From Halomonas sp. Y3 (GTDB lineage: Bacteria; Pseudomonadota; Gammaproteobacteria; Pseudomonadales; Halomonadaceae): 64,000 nt of DNA. The position numbers and the translations under genes were made by a program. Shown piece after piece: positions 1-7,160 of the stretch. The stretch covers positions 2,790,001 through 2,854,000 of the forward strand of contig NZ_CP099975.1 of NCBI RefSeq assembly GCF_024137965.1, written 5' to 3'. Below the pieces are notes generated by a model. The model saw only the letters and a program-made list of their open reading frames with translations, did not search any database and was not told the origin of the DNA. Within the stretch, counting starts at the first letter, position 1, and every line of letters starts with the position of its first letter.

Positions 1-93
1 GCGATCTTGCACAAACTTGCCGGATACCGGATCATTCCGACCGGCTTTTCCTAACCCTCACGTAATGACCCCATGCATCGACAGGACGGAGAG

Positions 94-684
94 ATGGATT
101 CACTAGGCCCGCGTATCAAGGAACTCCGCCTGGAGGCCAACCTCAACAAGGCCGCCCTGGCCCGTAAGGTCGGCGTCTCCGACGTGACCATCTCCTACTG
201 GGAGTCAGGCGCCATCCGACAGATCGGCCACGAGAGGCTGGTCGCCCTGGCTCAGGCCCTGGGCTGTTCGCTTTCGCGGCTGCTGGAGGGCGACGGCGTC
301 AGTCGAGCCGCTCCGCTCTACCTGCACAGTCAGCCCCCTGCCCCCTGGCAGGACCCCACCGCCGGGCGCATCGAACTGCCCTTCGAGCTGGTTCCCGCCC
401 AGCAGTGGGAGGGAGAGTGCTACCTGCTGACCCCCGCTCCCGGTGAGCGCTTCGACTTCCTGACCGAGGGCGATCTGATCGCCGTGGCGCCGACCGAGCT
501 CTTCCAGCAGACCGGCCTCTATCTGGTGGAGCGGGAGGGCCAGCACTGCATCCGCCGCGTTACCCAGGCAGAGGATGGCAAGCTGTGGTTCAGCGCTGAG
601 CAGGAGGCCACAGCGGAGGAGCACAGGCCCGCCATTCGCCTGCTTGGCAAGCTGGTGGGGCGCTGGCAGCCAGCGCCCTTCTGA
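94..684 (+). CDS. XRE-family regulator with S24/LexA-like C-terminal domain
   Basis: A predicted repressor of about 196 aa. An N-terminal helix-turn-helix of the Cro/C1 type is visible (RIKELR, then LARKVGVSDVTISYWESG), followed by a C-terminal domain with the feel of S24/LexA-type or cupin-like sensor folds (GDLIAVAP, GLYLVEREGQ). I chose the ATG at 94 because AGGA lies 7 bases upstream; an in-frame ATG at 73 would add seven residues and has no ribosome site. No catalytic Ser/Lys pair of a self-cleaving S24 protein can be assigned with confidence. It ends 5 bp from the convergent lipoprotein gene. The target is unknown. Confidence 0.8.
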   Translation: MDSLGPRIKELRLEANLNKAALARKVGVSDVTISYWESGAIRQIGHERLVALAQALGCSLSRLLEGDGVSRAAPLYLHSQPPAPWQDPTAGRIELPFELVPAQQWEGECYLLTPAPGERFDFLTEGDLIAVAPTELFQQTGLYLVEREGQHCIRRVTQAEDGKLWFSAEQEATAEEHRPAIRLLGKLVGRWQPAPF

Positions 685-689
685 GCCTC

Positions 690-1277
690 CTACTCGACGC
701 CCAGCACCTCGACGCGATCATCGGTGCGGCGAGGCTCGCTGCCGACCAGGAAGCGCCGCGAGGTGCTGGCGACCTGTCCCAGACCATGGCGTGAAGTGCC
801 CACCAGCGGCCCACTGAGGTGCTCGCCCTGCTCCCCGATGCGGCGCCGGACCTCCAGCGGCTGGACGCTGGCCTCCGGCAGATTGACGGTGATGGTGTAG
901 CCGCCATCCGGCATGCCGCTGCCCGGGCCGAGGGGACCTGCCTCGAAGCGGCCGTTGGCCAGGACCGTGCGCTGCTGCCAGCGAACGCCGCTCAGCTCAC
1001 GCTCGACCACGATCTGCAGCCTGGCCCCCTCGGGCAGGTTACTCTCTCCCGCCACCATCAGGCGTCGGTCACCGGTCAGGGTGGCAGCAAAGTCGATCGC
1101 CACCGGTTCGGCGAAGGGCTCGACCGCAGGCTCCTCCGGCTCCGGAGCCGATGCCTGTTCGACACTCTCGGCCTCTTCCAGCCCGGCCGTAGGCTCGGCA
1201 CCGGTGTCGTCCCCGCTGCATCCGGCCAGCAGCACCAGCACCGCCGCCAGGCCGCACCATCGATAGCACGCCTTCAT
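690..1277 (-). CDS. Predicted outer-membrane or periplasmic lipoprotein
   Basis: A 195-aa protein of unknown function. It begins with a signal peptide ending in a lipobox (VLLAGC, Cys20), so it should be lipidated and exported. An acidic, Pro/Glu-rich linker (about residues 25-60) follows, then a beta-rich domain with no recognised family. The start at 1277 is preceded by GGGAGG; a longer reading would put 14 residues before the signal peptide. It is convergent with the XRE regulator gene and lies downstream of the DksA-like gene on the same strand. Confidence 0.75.
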   Translation of the reverse strand: MKACYRWCGLAAVLVLLAGCSGDDTGAEPTAGLEEAESVEQASAPEPEEPAVEPFAEPVAIDFAATLTGDRRLMVAGESNLPEGARLQIVVERELSGVRWQQRTVLANGRFEAGPLGPGSGMPDGGYTITVNLPEASVQPLEVRRRIGEQGEHLSGPLVGTSRHGLGQVASTSRRFLVGSEPRRTDDRVEVLGVE

Positions 1278-1346
1278 GCATGACCTCCCAAGCGATAAGT
1301 CCTGCCCCCAGGCTACCACCGGGCCGGGTCACGCGTCCCGGCAAAG

Positions 1347-1670
1347 TCACCTCGGGTCGGCGCACTCGCGGCAGAGAGTGGTGAACGGCACCGCCGCCAG
1401 CCGCTCGGGGCCAATCGGCTCCTCGCAGACCTGGCAGATATCGCCCTCGCCGGCCTCGACCCTTGCCAGGGCCTGCATGACCTGGCGGAGCTCCTCCTCG
1501 GCCTCGCGCTCCAGGGCATCGACCACCTCATCGTTCTGGAGCTCGATGGCCTGCTCCTCCATGTTCTTGTCCAGCGGGCCTGCGCGCTGCTCCTTGTGCC
1601 CCCGATAGCGTTCGATTCGCTCGACCAGCTCGTCCCTGAGGGTCTCGAGTCGCTGCTTGCGCTCCATCAT
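1347..1670 (-). CDS. TraR/DksA-family zinc-finger protein
   Basis: A 107-aa DksA-like protein. The C-terminus carries a four-cysteine zinc finger (CQVCEEPIG then LCREC), and the N-terminal half is a charged coiled coil, as in DksA, which inserts into the RNA polymerase secondary channel. It is shorter than true DksA (about 150 aa) and closer to the YbiI/TraR group. The start at 1670 has GGGAGG 7 bases upstream, and the next codon is also Met. Its role is probably modulation of transcription under stress, inferred from the family. Confidence 0.8.
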   Translation of the reverse strand: MMERKQRLETLRDELVERIERYRGHKEQRAGPLDKNMEEQAIELQNDEVVDALEREAEEELRQVMQALARVEAGEGDICQVCEEPIGPERLAAVPFTTLCRECADPR

Positions 1671-1827
1671 GGTGCTGCCTCCCGTCTCCAGGCGTACCGG
1701 TGTGGCATCGCCCTGCCCTTCTTCATAGCACATGCCGGCCGTACCACGACCCGGCAGCGAGGCTTTTCCGCTTGAATCCCCCTTGATGCCGGTCCAGGCG
1801 GATCGAAGAGACGCTCGGGGCTGGCCG

Positions 1828-2067
1828 TCAGGTCATGTCGAGAGCCGCATAGCCCTCCTCGGTCAGCGTCAGGGTTTCCCCTTCTGCCCGGCCGGCATGG
1901 GGCGTCACCGTGATCAGTCCCATCTCCTCCAGGGCCGCGATGTCGTCGTGAAGCGCCGGCAGCAGGGTGTCCTCCTCGGAATGGCCGAAGGGAGAGGAGA
2001 GCACCCCACCGTGCTGCAGCACGCGAGCCAGTAGTTCCAGCTGATGGTCGGTCAGGTCATATGACAT
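1828..2067 (-). CDS. Small hypothetical protein
   Basis: A 79-aa protein that I do not recognise. It is mostly predicted helix with a short beta hairpin near the C-terminus (LITVTPHAGR then TLTLTEEGYAAL), a pattern resembling a small winged-helix fold, although no DNA-binding role can be shown. A good ribosome site (GGGAG, 6 bases upstream) supports the ATG at 2067. It stands alone, reading away from the dusA region. Confidence 0.55.
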   Translation of the reverse strand: MSYDLTDHQLELLARVLQHGGVLSSPFGHSEEDTLLPALHDDIAALEEMGLITVTPHAGRAEGETLTLTEEGYAALDMT

Positions 2068-2259
2068 GGCGATCTCCCTGTAGCGAACATTGCATGAGGA
2101 TTGCTGAGGGGACTTGCCGCGATGCCGGCAAGAGTCGCGTGGAAACCCTCACCATCACCCACAAGGTACATGACCTCCTCCGCCCTTGCCGCCAAGTGCG
2201 GCAACCCGCGATCTGGACTGGTAGAATGACTGCCTCCACGAACAACCCCGTGATGCCTG

Positions 2260-2325
2260 ATGCCCCAGCTCGACCGCACCTTCTCCGTCGCGCCGATGAT
2301 GGATTGGAGTTCACGACAGCAATGA
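2260..2325 (+). pseudogene. dusA: 5' remnant of dusA left by an insertion
   Basis: A 21-codon open frame starting MPQLDRTFSVAPMMDW and stopping at TGA soon after. The FSVAPMMDW block is the N-terminal signature of DusA and is repeated at the start of the intact dusA 1.2 kb downstream. The fragment probably shows the original dusA start and promoter side, now cut off by inserted DNA. The segment TAGAAT at 2221-2226 could be the old -10 box. Confidence 0.75.
2296..2308. repeat. Left copy of a 13-bp direct repeat in dusA (att-like)
   Basis: ATGATGGATTGGA occurs here and again at 3525-3537, in both cases inside the MMDW codons of dusA. A direct repeat at the two edges of foreign DNA is what site-specific integration into dusA leaves behind. 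Confidence 0.6.
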
Positions 2326-2448
2326 CGGGCATTTCAGCGACTCAGTAGCAAATTCGCAGCAACATGAAGCCGAAATTGCCGCCGACGGCATGGCGTATCA
2401 GAGCATAACCGAGCCCGATCCCTGGTTCTTAGGTGGCGCTGCCCCGCC

Positions 2449-2505
2449 TTGACTATAGGGCACCGCCTATATAGGATTTACCCTATAGCCGAAGGATGAC
2501 CCTAT
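2449..2505 (+). promoter_or_regulatory. Promoter and palindromic operators of the toxin-antitoxin operon
   Basis: TTGACT (2449-2454) and TAGGAT (2472-2477) are spaced by 17 bp and make a good sigma-70 promoter. CTATAGGG (2453-2460) and its reverse complement CCCTATAG (2481-2488) flank a central palindrome CCTATATAGG (2466-2475), and another CCTAT sits at the toxin start. The layout fits autorepression by the antitoxin, as is usual for type II modules. Confidence 0.65.
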
Positions 2506-2845
2506 GTGGCAAATCGAGCAGACCAGCACCTTTGAAGAGTGGTACTTCTCGCTCGACGATACCGACCGGGAGAACGTGCTGGCCGCGCTCTTGATGCTGA
2601 GGGAGCGAGGACCGATGTTGCCCCGGCCGCACGCCGACACGGTGAACGGCTCGCAGTATCGCAACATGAAAGAGCTGAGGATTCAGAGCCAGGGCCGGCC
2701 GCTCCGGGCCTTCTTCGCCTTCGACCCGCGGCGAACCGGCATCGTGCTATGCGCCGGGGACAAGACCGGCAACAAGCGTTTCTATGATGACTTGATCCCA
2801 GTGGCCGACCGGGAATACGCCGCCCACCTGGAATCCCTGAAGTGA
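2504..2845 (+). CDS. HigB/RelE-like toxin (phage Gp49-like)
   Basis: A 113-aa protein of the Gp49-like branch of the RelE superfamily. Motifs typical of the family are visible: KELRIQSQGRPLRAFFAFDP, the GIVLCAGDKTGNKRFYDD strand-loop, and a C-terminal helix with REYAAHL. Known relatives are ribosome-dependent mRNA endonucleases. The gene begins just after a promoter with several operators and ends 10 bp before its antitoxin gene, giving a toxin-first order as in higBA. The function is inferred from family and context. Confidence 0.85.
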   Translation: MWQIEQTSTFEEWYFSLDDTDRENVLAALLMLRERGPMLPRPHADTVNGSQYRNMKELRIQSQGRPLRAFFAFDPRRTGIVLCAGDKTGNKRFYDDLIPVADREYAAHLESLK

Positions 2846-2855
2846 GGTGACCGCC

Positions 2856-3158
2856 ATGACCCGCACCCTAGACCAACTGCTCGCCAGCGAGCGCCCCGAG
2901 GTCGTCAGCCGGGCCAAGGAGAAGGCCGACGAGATGCTGCTCGAGCTGCGCCTGGCGGAGGTTCGCCGCCTGGTGGAGATGACGCAGGCTGAGATGGCCG
3001 AGGCCCTCGGCGTCAAGCAACCGACTATCGCCGGCATGGAGAAGGGGGGCCAGGATCTCCGCCTGAGCTCCCTCAAGCGCTACGTCGAGGCCATCGGCGG
3101 TAAGGTGCGTCTCGACATCGAGCTGCCCGACGGCACCCATCACGGGTTCTCGGTGTGA
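2856..3158 (+). CDS. HigA-like XRE antitoxin
   Basis: A 100-aa antitoxin with a helix-turn-helix (TQAEMAEALGVKQPTIAGMEK, roughly residues 44-64), followed by a segment common in HigA partners of Gp49-like toxins (LSSLKRYVEAIGGKVRLDIE). It should neutralise the upstream toxin and repress the operon at the CTATAGGG/CCCTATAG sites. The ATG at 2856 has GAGGTGA just upstream; the GTG at 2847 is less likely. Its stop codon overlaps the start of the next ORF. Confidence 0.85.
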   Translation: MTRTLDQLLASERPEVVSRAKEKADEMLLELRLAEVRRLVEMTQAEMAEALGVKQPTIAGMEKGGQDLRLSSLKRYVEAIGGKVRLDIELPDGTHHGFSV

Positions 3159-3382
3159 CTCGCGTCCTCGAATGCCAGGGCTATGCCGCCCGCATCGAGT
3201 TCGACGCCGAAGACGAGGTGTTCGTCGGCCACGTCCTCGGGATCGCCGACCGCATCAGCTTCCACAGCGCGCGCGCCGCCGAGTTGCAGGCCGCCTTCCG
3301 CGCCGCTGTCGACCACTACCTGGAAGACTGCCGGGCCATCGCCCGGGCCGCCGCCGAGAGCGGCTTACAGCCCGGGCACTGA
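3155..3382 (+). CDS. HicB-like protein, short or truncated
   Basis: A 75-aa ORF starting with GTG inside the stop of the antitoxin gene. The segment YAARIEFDAEDEVFVGHVLG followed by a helix ending in YLEDC matches the partial RNase-H-like fold of HicB antitoxins. The usual C-terminal DNA-binding part is missing. After the stop, the same frame continues for 17 codons (PAAKADAVQQVKQQAES) to another stop, which may be debris of a longer gene. There is no HicA toxin nearby. It may be an orphan third component or a decayed gene. Confidence 0.55.
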   Translation: MTRVLECQGYAARIEFDAEDEVFVGHVLGIADRISFHSARAAELQAAFRAAVDHYLEDCRAIARAAAESGLQPGH

Positions 3383-3473
3383 CCGGCGGCCAAGGCCGAC
3401 GCGGTGCAACAGGTGAAGCAGCAGGCCGAATCGTGACGACAATCCCCCAAAGGAGGGAGGCTAGAAGCCTGAT

Positions 3474-4484
3474 ATGGTAGGAACAACCCCAGCAGACGCG
3501 GCCCGCCGATTTTCTGTGGCCCCCATGATGGATTGGACGACCCGCGACTACCGCGCCTTCGCCAGGACCCTGACCCGCCACGCCCTGCTCTACACCGAGA
3601 TGGTCACCACCGGCGCCATCCTTCACGGCAGCCCCCGGGAGCGCTTTCTCGGCTTCGATGCGGTGGAGCATCCGCTGGCCCTGCAGCTTGGCGGCAGCGA
3701 CGCCGGCGAGCTCGCCGAGTGCGCCGCCATCGCCGAGGCCTGGGGCTATGACGAGGTCAACCTCAACGTGGGCTGCCCCAGTGACAGGGTGCAGAACAAC
3801 CTGATCGGCGCCTGCCTGATGGGCCATCCGGAGAAGGTGGCCGCGGCGGTGCGCGCCATGCGCGAGGCGGTGTCGATCCCGGTCACGGTCAAGTGCCGCA
3901 TCGGCATCGACGACCAGGATGAGGACGCGGATCTCGAGCGCTTCATCGCCACGGTGGCCGACGCCGGCTGCGACACCTTCATCGTGCACGCCCGCAAGGC
4001 CTGGCTGCAGGGCCTCTCGCCGAAGGAGAACCGCGATATCCCGCCGCTCAACTACCCCCGGGTGCACCGCCTCAAGGCGAGCCGCCCGGCGCTGCATATC
4101 GGCATCAATGGCGGCATCAGGACCCTCGAGGAGTGCCGGGAGCAGCTGGCGCAGGTGGACAGCGTGATGGTGGGGCGCGAGGCCTACCAGAACCCCTGGC
4201 TGTTGGCCGGGGTCGATGCCGCCTTCTACGGCGAGCCGGGCCCGGCACTGAGCCGACACGACGCGGCCAGGGCCTTTCGCCCCTATATCGCCCGGCGCCT
4301 CGAGGAGGGCGCCAAGCTCAACCACATCACCCGCCACCTGCTGGGCCTCTTCCAGGGCCAGCCCGGGGGCCGGCGCTTCCGCCGCCACCTCTCCGAGAAC
4401 GGCCACCTCGACGGGGCCTGCCTGCGGGTCTTCGACGACGCCCTGAGCCTGGTCCCCGAACGCGACGCCGTCGCGGAGAGCTGA
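3474..4484 (+). CDS. dusA: tRNA-dihydrouridine(20/20a) synthase
   Basis: A 336-aa FMN enzyme that reduces uridine to dihydrouridine at positions 20/20a of the tRNA D-loop using NADPH. Visible features are the N-terminal FSVAPMMDW, the NVGCPSDRVQ motif with catalytic Cys101, and KCRIGIDD, HARKAW and GGI motifs of the TIM barrel. The first residues (MVGTTPADAARR) differ from the remnant start at 2260 and were probably brought by the insertion. AGGAGGGAGG lies 13 bases upstream, rather far, so expression may differ from the original gene. The gene otherwise looks complete. Confidence 0.95.
   Translation: MVGTTPADAARRFSVAPMMDWTTRDYRAFARTLTRHALLYTEMVTTGAILHGSPRERFLGFDAVEHPLALQLGGSDAGELAECAAIAEAWGYDEVNLNVGCPSDRVQNNLIGACLMGHPEKVAAAVRAMREAVSIPVTVKCRIGIDDQDEDADLERFIATVADAGCDTFIVHARKAWLQGLSPKENRDIPPLNYPRVHRLKASRPALHIGINGGIRTLEECREQLAQVDSVMVGREAYQNPWLLAGVDAAFYGEPGPALSRHDAARAFRPYIARRLEEGAKLNHITRHLLGLFQGQPGGRRFRRHLSENGHLDGACLRVFDDALSLVPERDAVAES
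3525..3537. repeat. Right copy of the 13-bp dusA repeat (att-like)
   Basis: ATGATGGATTGGA lies inside the intact dusA and is identical to 2296-2308. The bases preceding it differ between the two copies (CCC here, CCG there), so identity is confined to the core. Confidence 0.6.
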
Positions 4485-4494
4485 GCCGCCGCCT

Positions 4495-5526
4495 TCAGTA
4501 GAGCGGGTCGGGCGGGGGCGAGAGGCTGGAGTGGAAGTCCTCGATGGCGTTCTCCGCCTCCTCGATGGCGTCGAAGCGGGCGATATGGAAGAGCGCCTCC
4601 CCCTCGTTGGCCAGGGGCAGTCGACTCATCCCGATGACGATGCCGTCGGCCATGGAGCGCACCTCCCCTTCCGCGTTGCCGAAGGGGTCGGCGACACGCC
4701 CCAGCAGCTCCCCCTTCGCCACCCGGGCGCCGAGGCGCACCTGGGGGCGCAGGATGCCGTCGATGGGCGCCCGGGCCCAGCTGGAGCCGTTGGCGATCTC
4801 TGCCGCCGGCGGCGCGCGGCGGCGATGCTCGCCGGTGAGCATACCGAGCCGACGCATCACCCTGAGCACGCCACGCACCCCGGGGGTGATCGCCCACTCA
4901 TCGAAGCGTAGCGCCTCGCCGGCCTCATAGGTCAATACCGGGATGCCGCGGTTCTGGGCGTAGTGGCGCAGGCTCCCCTCGCGCAGCTCGGCGTTGAGGA
5001 TCACCGGCGCGCCGAAGGCGTTGGCCATGCGTTCGGTCTCGCTGCCGCTCTCCAGCTGGGCGCGGATCTGGGGCAGGTTGGTGCGGTGGATCGCCCCGGT
5101 GTGCAGGTCGATGATATGGCTGGCGTGATCGACGATCTGCTCGCGAAACAGCGCCGCTACGCGCCCGCCCAGGGAGCCGGACTCGCTGCCCGGGAAGCAG
5201 CGGTTGAGGTCGCGACGATCGGGAAGGTAGCGGCTGTGCTGCACGAAGCCGAAGACGTTGACGATGGGCACGGCAACGAGCGTGCCACGCAGGCCCTGGA
5301 GCTGCTTCGAGCGCAGCAGGCGGCGCACGATCTCCACGCTGTTGATCTCGTCGCCGTGGATGCCGCCGCACACCAGCAGGGTCGGCCCCGCCTGCCGGCC
5401 GTGCACCACCTCCACGGGGATATAGAGCGGCGCATGGGTGTAGAGACGAGCCACCGGCACGTCGATCTGGGTACGGGTGCCAGGGGCGATCGAAATACCG
5501 GCGAGGTCGAAGGCGGCACGGGCCAT
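4495..5526 (-). CDS. Succinylglutamate desuccinylase/aspartoacylase-family zinc hydrolase
   Basis: A 343-aa M14-like deacylase. The zinc site is visible as GGIHGDEINSVE (His and Glu ligands), with DLNRCFPG for substrate binding and a later HIIDLHTG supplying the third ligand; a C-terminal lipoyl-like beta domain follows (RLGARVAKGELLGRVADPFG). Relatives remove acyl groups from amino acids, such as N-acetylaspartate, succinylglutamate or ectoine-pathway intermediates. No partner gene here fixes the substrate. It is convergent with dusA, 10 bp apart, and divergent from the TetR gene. Confidence 0.85.
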   Translation of the reverse strand: MARAAFDLAGISIAPGTRTQIDVPVARLYTHAPLYIPVEVVHGRQAGPTLLVCGGIHGDEINSVEIVRRLLRSKQLQGLRGTLVAVPIVNVFGFVQHSRYLPDRRDLNRCFPGSESGSLGGRVAALFREQIVDHASHIIDLHTGAIHRTNLPQIRAQLESGSETERMANAFGAPVILNAELREGSLRHYAQNRGIPVLTYEAGEALRFDEWAITPGVRGVLRVMRRLGMLTGEHRRRAPPAAEIANGSSWARAPIDGILRPQVRLGARVAKGELLGRVADPFGNAEGEVRSMADGIVIGMSRLPLANEGEALFHIARFDAIEEAENAIEDFHSSLSPPPDPLY

Positions 5527-5614
5527 GGCGTCATCCTGTGACAGGGCGTGAAGCCCCTTTATACCCCGCCCCGCCGACGCCGGGCGAGTCGCCTGCCCTC
5601 CCCCGCATTAATCA

Positions 5615-5630
5615 TACATTCACGAATGTA
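5615..5630. promoter_or_regulatory. AcrR/TtgR-like operator upstream of the TetR gene
   Basis: TACATTCACGAATGTA is a perfect 16-bp inverted repeat and matches the core of the known E. coli AcrR operator. A copy with 14 of 16 identical bases lies in the promoter of the efflux operon (13026-13041). It sits between the divergent deacylase and TetR genes, upstream of a possible -10 TAAAAT (5649-5654), and fits autorepression. Confidence 0.75.
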
Positions 5631-5685
5631 AAAGCCGGAGGAATGGGGTAAAATGCGACGACTGTCGATTTCTGGAGTTCGCCCC

Positions 5686-6303
5686 ATGGCGCGAAAGACC
5701 AAGGCCGAAGCCGCTGCCACCCGCGAGGCGCTGCTCGATGCCGCCGAGGAGGTGTTTCTCGAGAAGGGCGTGGCTCGCACTTCCCTGGAGCAGATCGCCC
5801 GTCACGCGGGCATGACCCGGGGCGCCGTCTACTGGCACTTCAGGAACAAGGCCGACCTCTTCCAGGCCATGCTCAACCGGGTGCGCATGCCCTTCCAGGA
5901 GCTGGTCGAGGAGATCGGCGACCCGGGCCTGGCCGATGCCCCCCTGGAGGCGATCCGCCTGGCCTGCGTCAGCGGCTTCGAGCGCCTGGAGCGCCCTCGC
6001 TACCGCCGGGTGCACGCCATCCTGATCCATCACTGCGAGGTGTTCGGCGACATCGACCCCCTGGCCATGCAGAACGAGATGGCCGAGGAGTCCTGCGGCG
6101 CCCTGCGCGACTACCTGCAGTGCGCCGCCCGGCTGGGCCAGCTGCGCGACGACCTCTCCCCGGAGGTCGCCGCCCAGCTGCTGCAGTCGATGCTCGGTGG
6201 ACTCTTCCACGACTGGCTGCGCAATCACGAGCAGTTCTCCATCGTCGAGCAGGGCAACCTGCTGGTGAAGACCCAGCTCGACCTCTTCCGCCGCCGGACC
6301 TGA
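5686..6303 (+). CDS. TetR/AcrR-family repressor of the efflux operon
   Basis: A 205-aa regulator with a typical TetR N-terminal DNA-binding domain (about residues 12-58: LDAAEEVFLEKG, EQIARHAGMTRGAVYWHF) and a ligand domain of the AcrR/TtgR/MtrR type. I start it at the ATG of MARKTK; an upstream ATG at 5653 adds 11 residues. Matching operators upstream of this gene and of the RND operon show its likely targets, although a crotonase gene and the whole operon lie between. Binding of drugs or lipids would relieve repression, as known for AcrR. Confidence 0.88.
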   Translation: MARKTKAEAAATREALLDAAEEVFLEKGVARTSLEQIARHAGMTRGAVYWHFRNKADLFQAMLNRVRMPFQELVEEIGDPGLADAPLEAIRLACVSGFERLERPRYRRVHAILIHHCEVFGDIDPLAMQNEMAEESCGALRDYLQCAARLGQLRDDLSPEVAAQLLQSMLGGLFHDWLRNHEQFSIVEQGNLLVKTQLDLFRRRT

Positions 6304-6313
6304 CGTCCGGCGG
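6291..6313 (+). terminator. Stem-loop over the stop codon of the TetR gene
   Basis: CCGCCGGAC (6291-6299) pairs perfectly with GTCCGGCGG (6305-6313), with the stop codon in the loop. There is no clear T-run, so termination is only suggested. Confidence 0.35.
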
Positions 6314-6332
6314 CCTCTCTCCCCTGGCGCCC

Positions 6333-7088
6333 CTAAGGGTGGCGCCGGCTGGCGAAGAAGGCGTCGATGGCGCTCTGGGCCTCCGGCGAGCGGCAGCGCT
6401 CGAGCAGCGCCTGCTCCTCGCGGTCCAGGGCCGCTTCGATCGCCTCGGCCTGTGCGTCGCGCATCAGCGCCTTGGTGGCCAGCAGTGCCTCATAGGGCCT
6501 GGCCAGCAGGCGGGCGGCGCAGTCGAAGGCCTGCTCCAGCGCCCGGCCATCCGGCGCCGTATCGGTCACCAGGCCGATCTCCCGAGCCTCACGGGCCGAG
6601 AAGGTGTTGCTCAGCAGCAGCATCTCGCTGGCCGCCTTGGGCCCGGCCAGGCGCGGCAGCAGCAGGGTCGTCGCCCCGATCGGGCTCAGCGCAAAACGGC
6701 TGAAGGGCAGCTGCAGGCGGATCGAGTGGCCCGCATAGGCGAAGTCGCAGTGCAGCAGCATCGACACCCCCAGGCCCATGGCGATCCCCTCGGCGGCGGC
6801 GATGGCAGGCTTCCTGAAGGCGTGCAGGCGACGCAGGAAGCTGACCGCGGACACGCTGTCGGCCTGGGCCAGGGCCCGGTAGTTGTCCAGGTCGTTGCCC
6901 GCCGTAAAGCAGTTCTCGGTGCCGGTGAGAATCAGCACCTTGACTCCGTCGTCCGCCTCCGCGCTGTCGAGCGCCTCGATCAGCGTCGCATAGCTGGCCT
7001 CGTCGAGGATATTGCGCCGCTCGGGACAGCTGATCTGCAGCACCAGAATGCCGTCGTCGCGCCGTGTCGCGGTGATGCGGGTTGCCAT
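6333..7088 (-). CDS. Enoyl-CoA hydratase/isomerase (crotonase) family protein
   Basis: A 251-aa crotonase-fold protein. The oxyanion-hole region is present (FTAGNDLDNY and EGIAMGLGVSMLLHCD). The two catalytic glutamates of true enoyl-CoA hydratases are not: the usual GGCEL segment reads GLGVSML, and PFSRFALSPIGA replaces the FxxPE stretch. It may therefore be an isomerase-type or otherwise divergent member, and hydratase activity should not be assumed. It lies 72 bp downstream of the efflux operon on the same strand and may be read through from it. Confidence 0.8.
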   Translation of the reverse strand: MATRITATRRDDGILVLQISCPERRNILDEASYATLIEALDSAEADDGVKVLILTGTENCFTAGNDLDNYRALAQADSVSAVSFLRRLHAFRKPAIAAAEGIAMGLGVSMLLHCDFAYAGHSIRLQLPFSRFALSPIGATTLLLPRLAGPKAASEMLLLSNTFSAREAREIGLVTDTAPDGRALEQAFDCAARLLARPYEALLATKALMRDAQAEAIEAALDREEQALLERCRSPEAQSAIDAFFASRRHP

Positions 7089-7160
7089 GAGATCTCTCCC
7101 TTCCAGTGATTGGGCCGCCCGGCACCCCGGGCGGCCCTGGTTCCATGGGTCGCGCCTGTG

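Larger units (their letters stand above)
2309..3524. mobile_element. Minimal or decayed element inserted in dusA
   Basis: About 1.2 kb lies between two copies of the dusA core repeat. It contains a promoter with palindromic operators, a HigB/HigA-like toxin-antitoxin pair and a HicB-like ORF, and it supplies a new first 12 codons and ribosome site to dusA. The 5' end of dusA is a known integration site for phage-like and genomic-island elements. No integrase is present here, so this is either a deletion remnant that kept its addiction module or a non-autonomous cargo element. Confidence 0.55.

Noticed and set aside
2061..2348. A 95-codon plus-strand frame over the dusA remnant
   Set aside because: It uses a different frame from the conserved FSVAPMMDW codons and has no family features.
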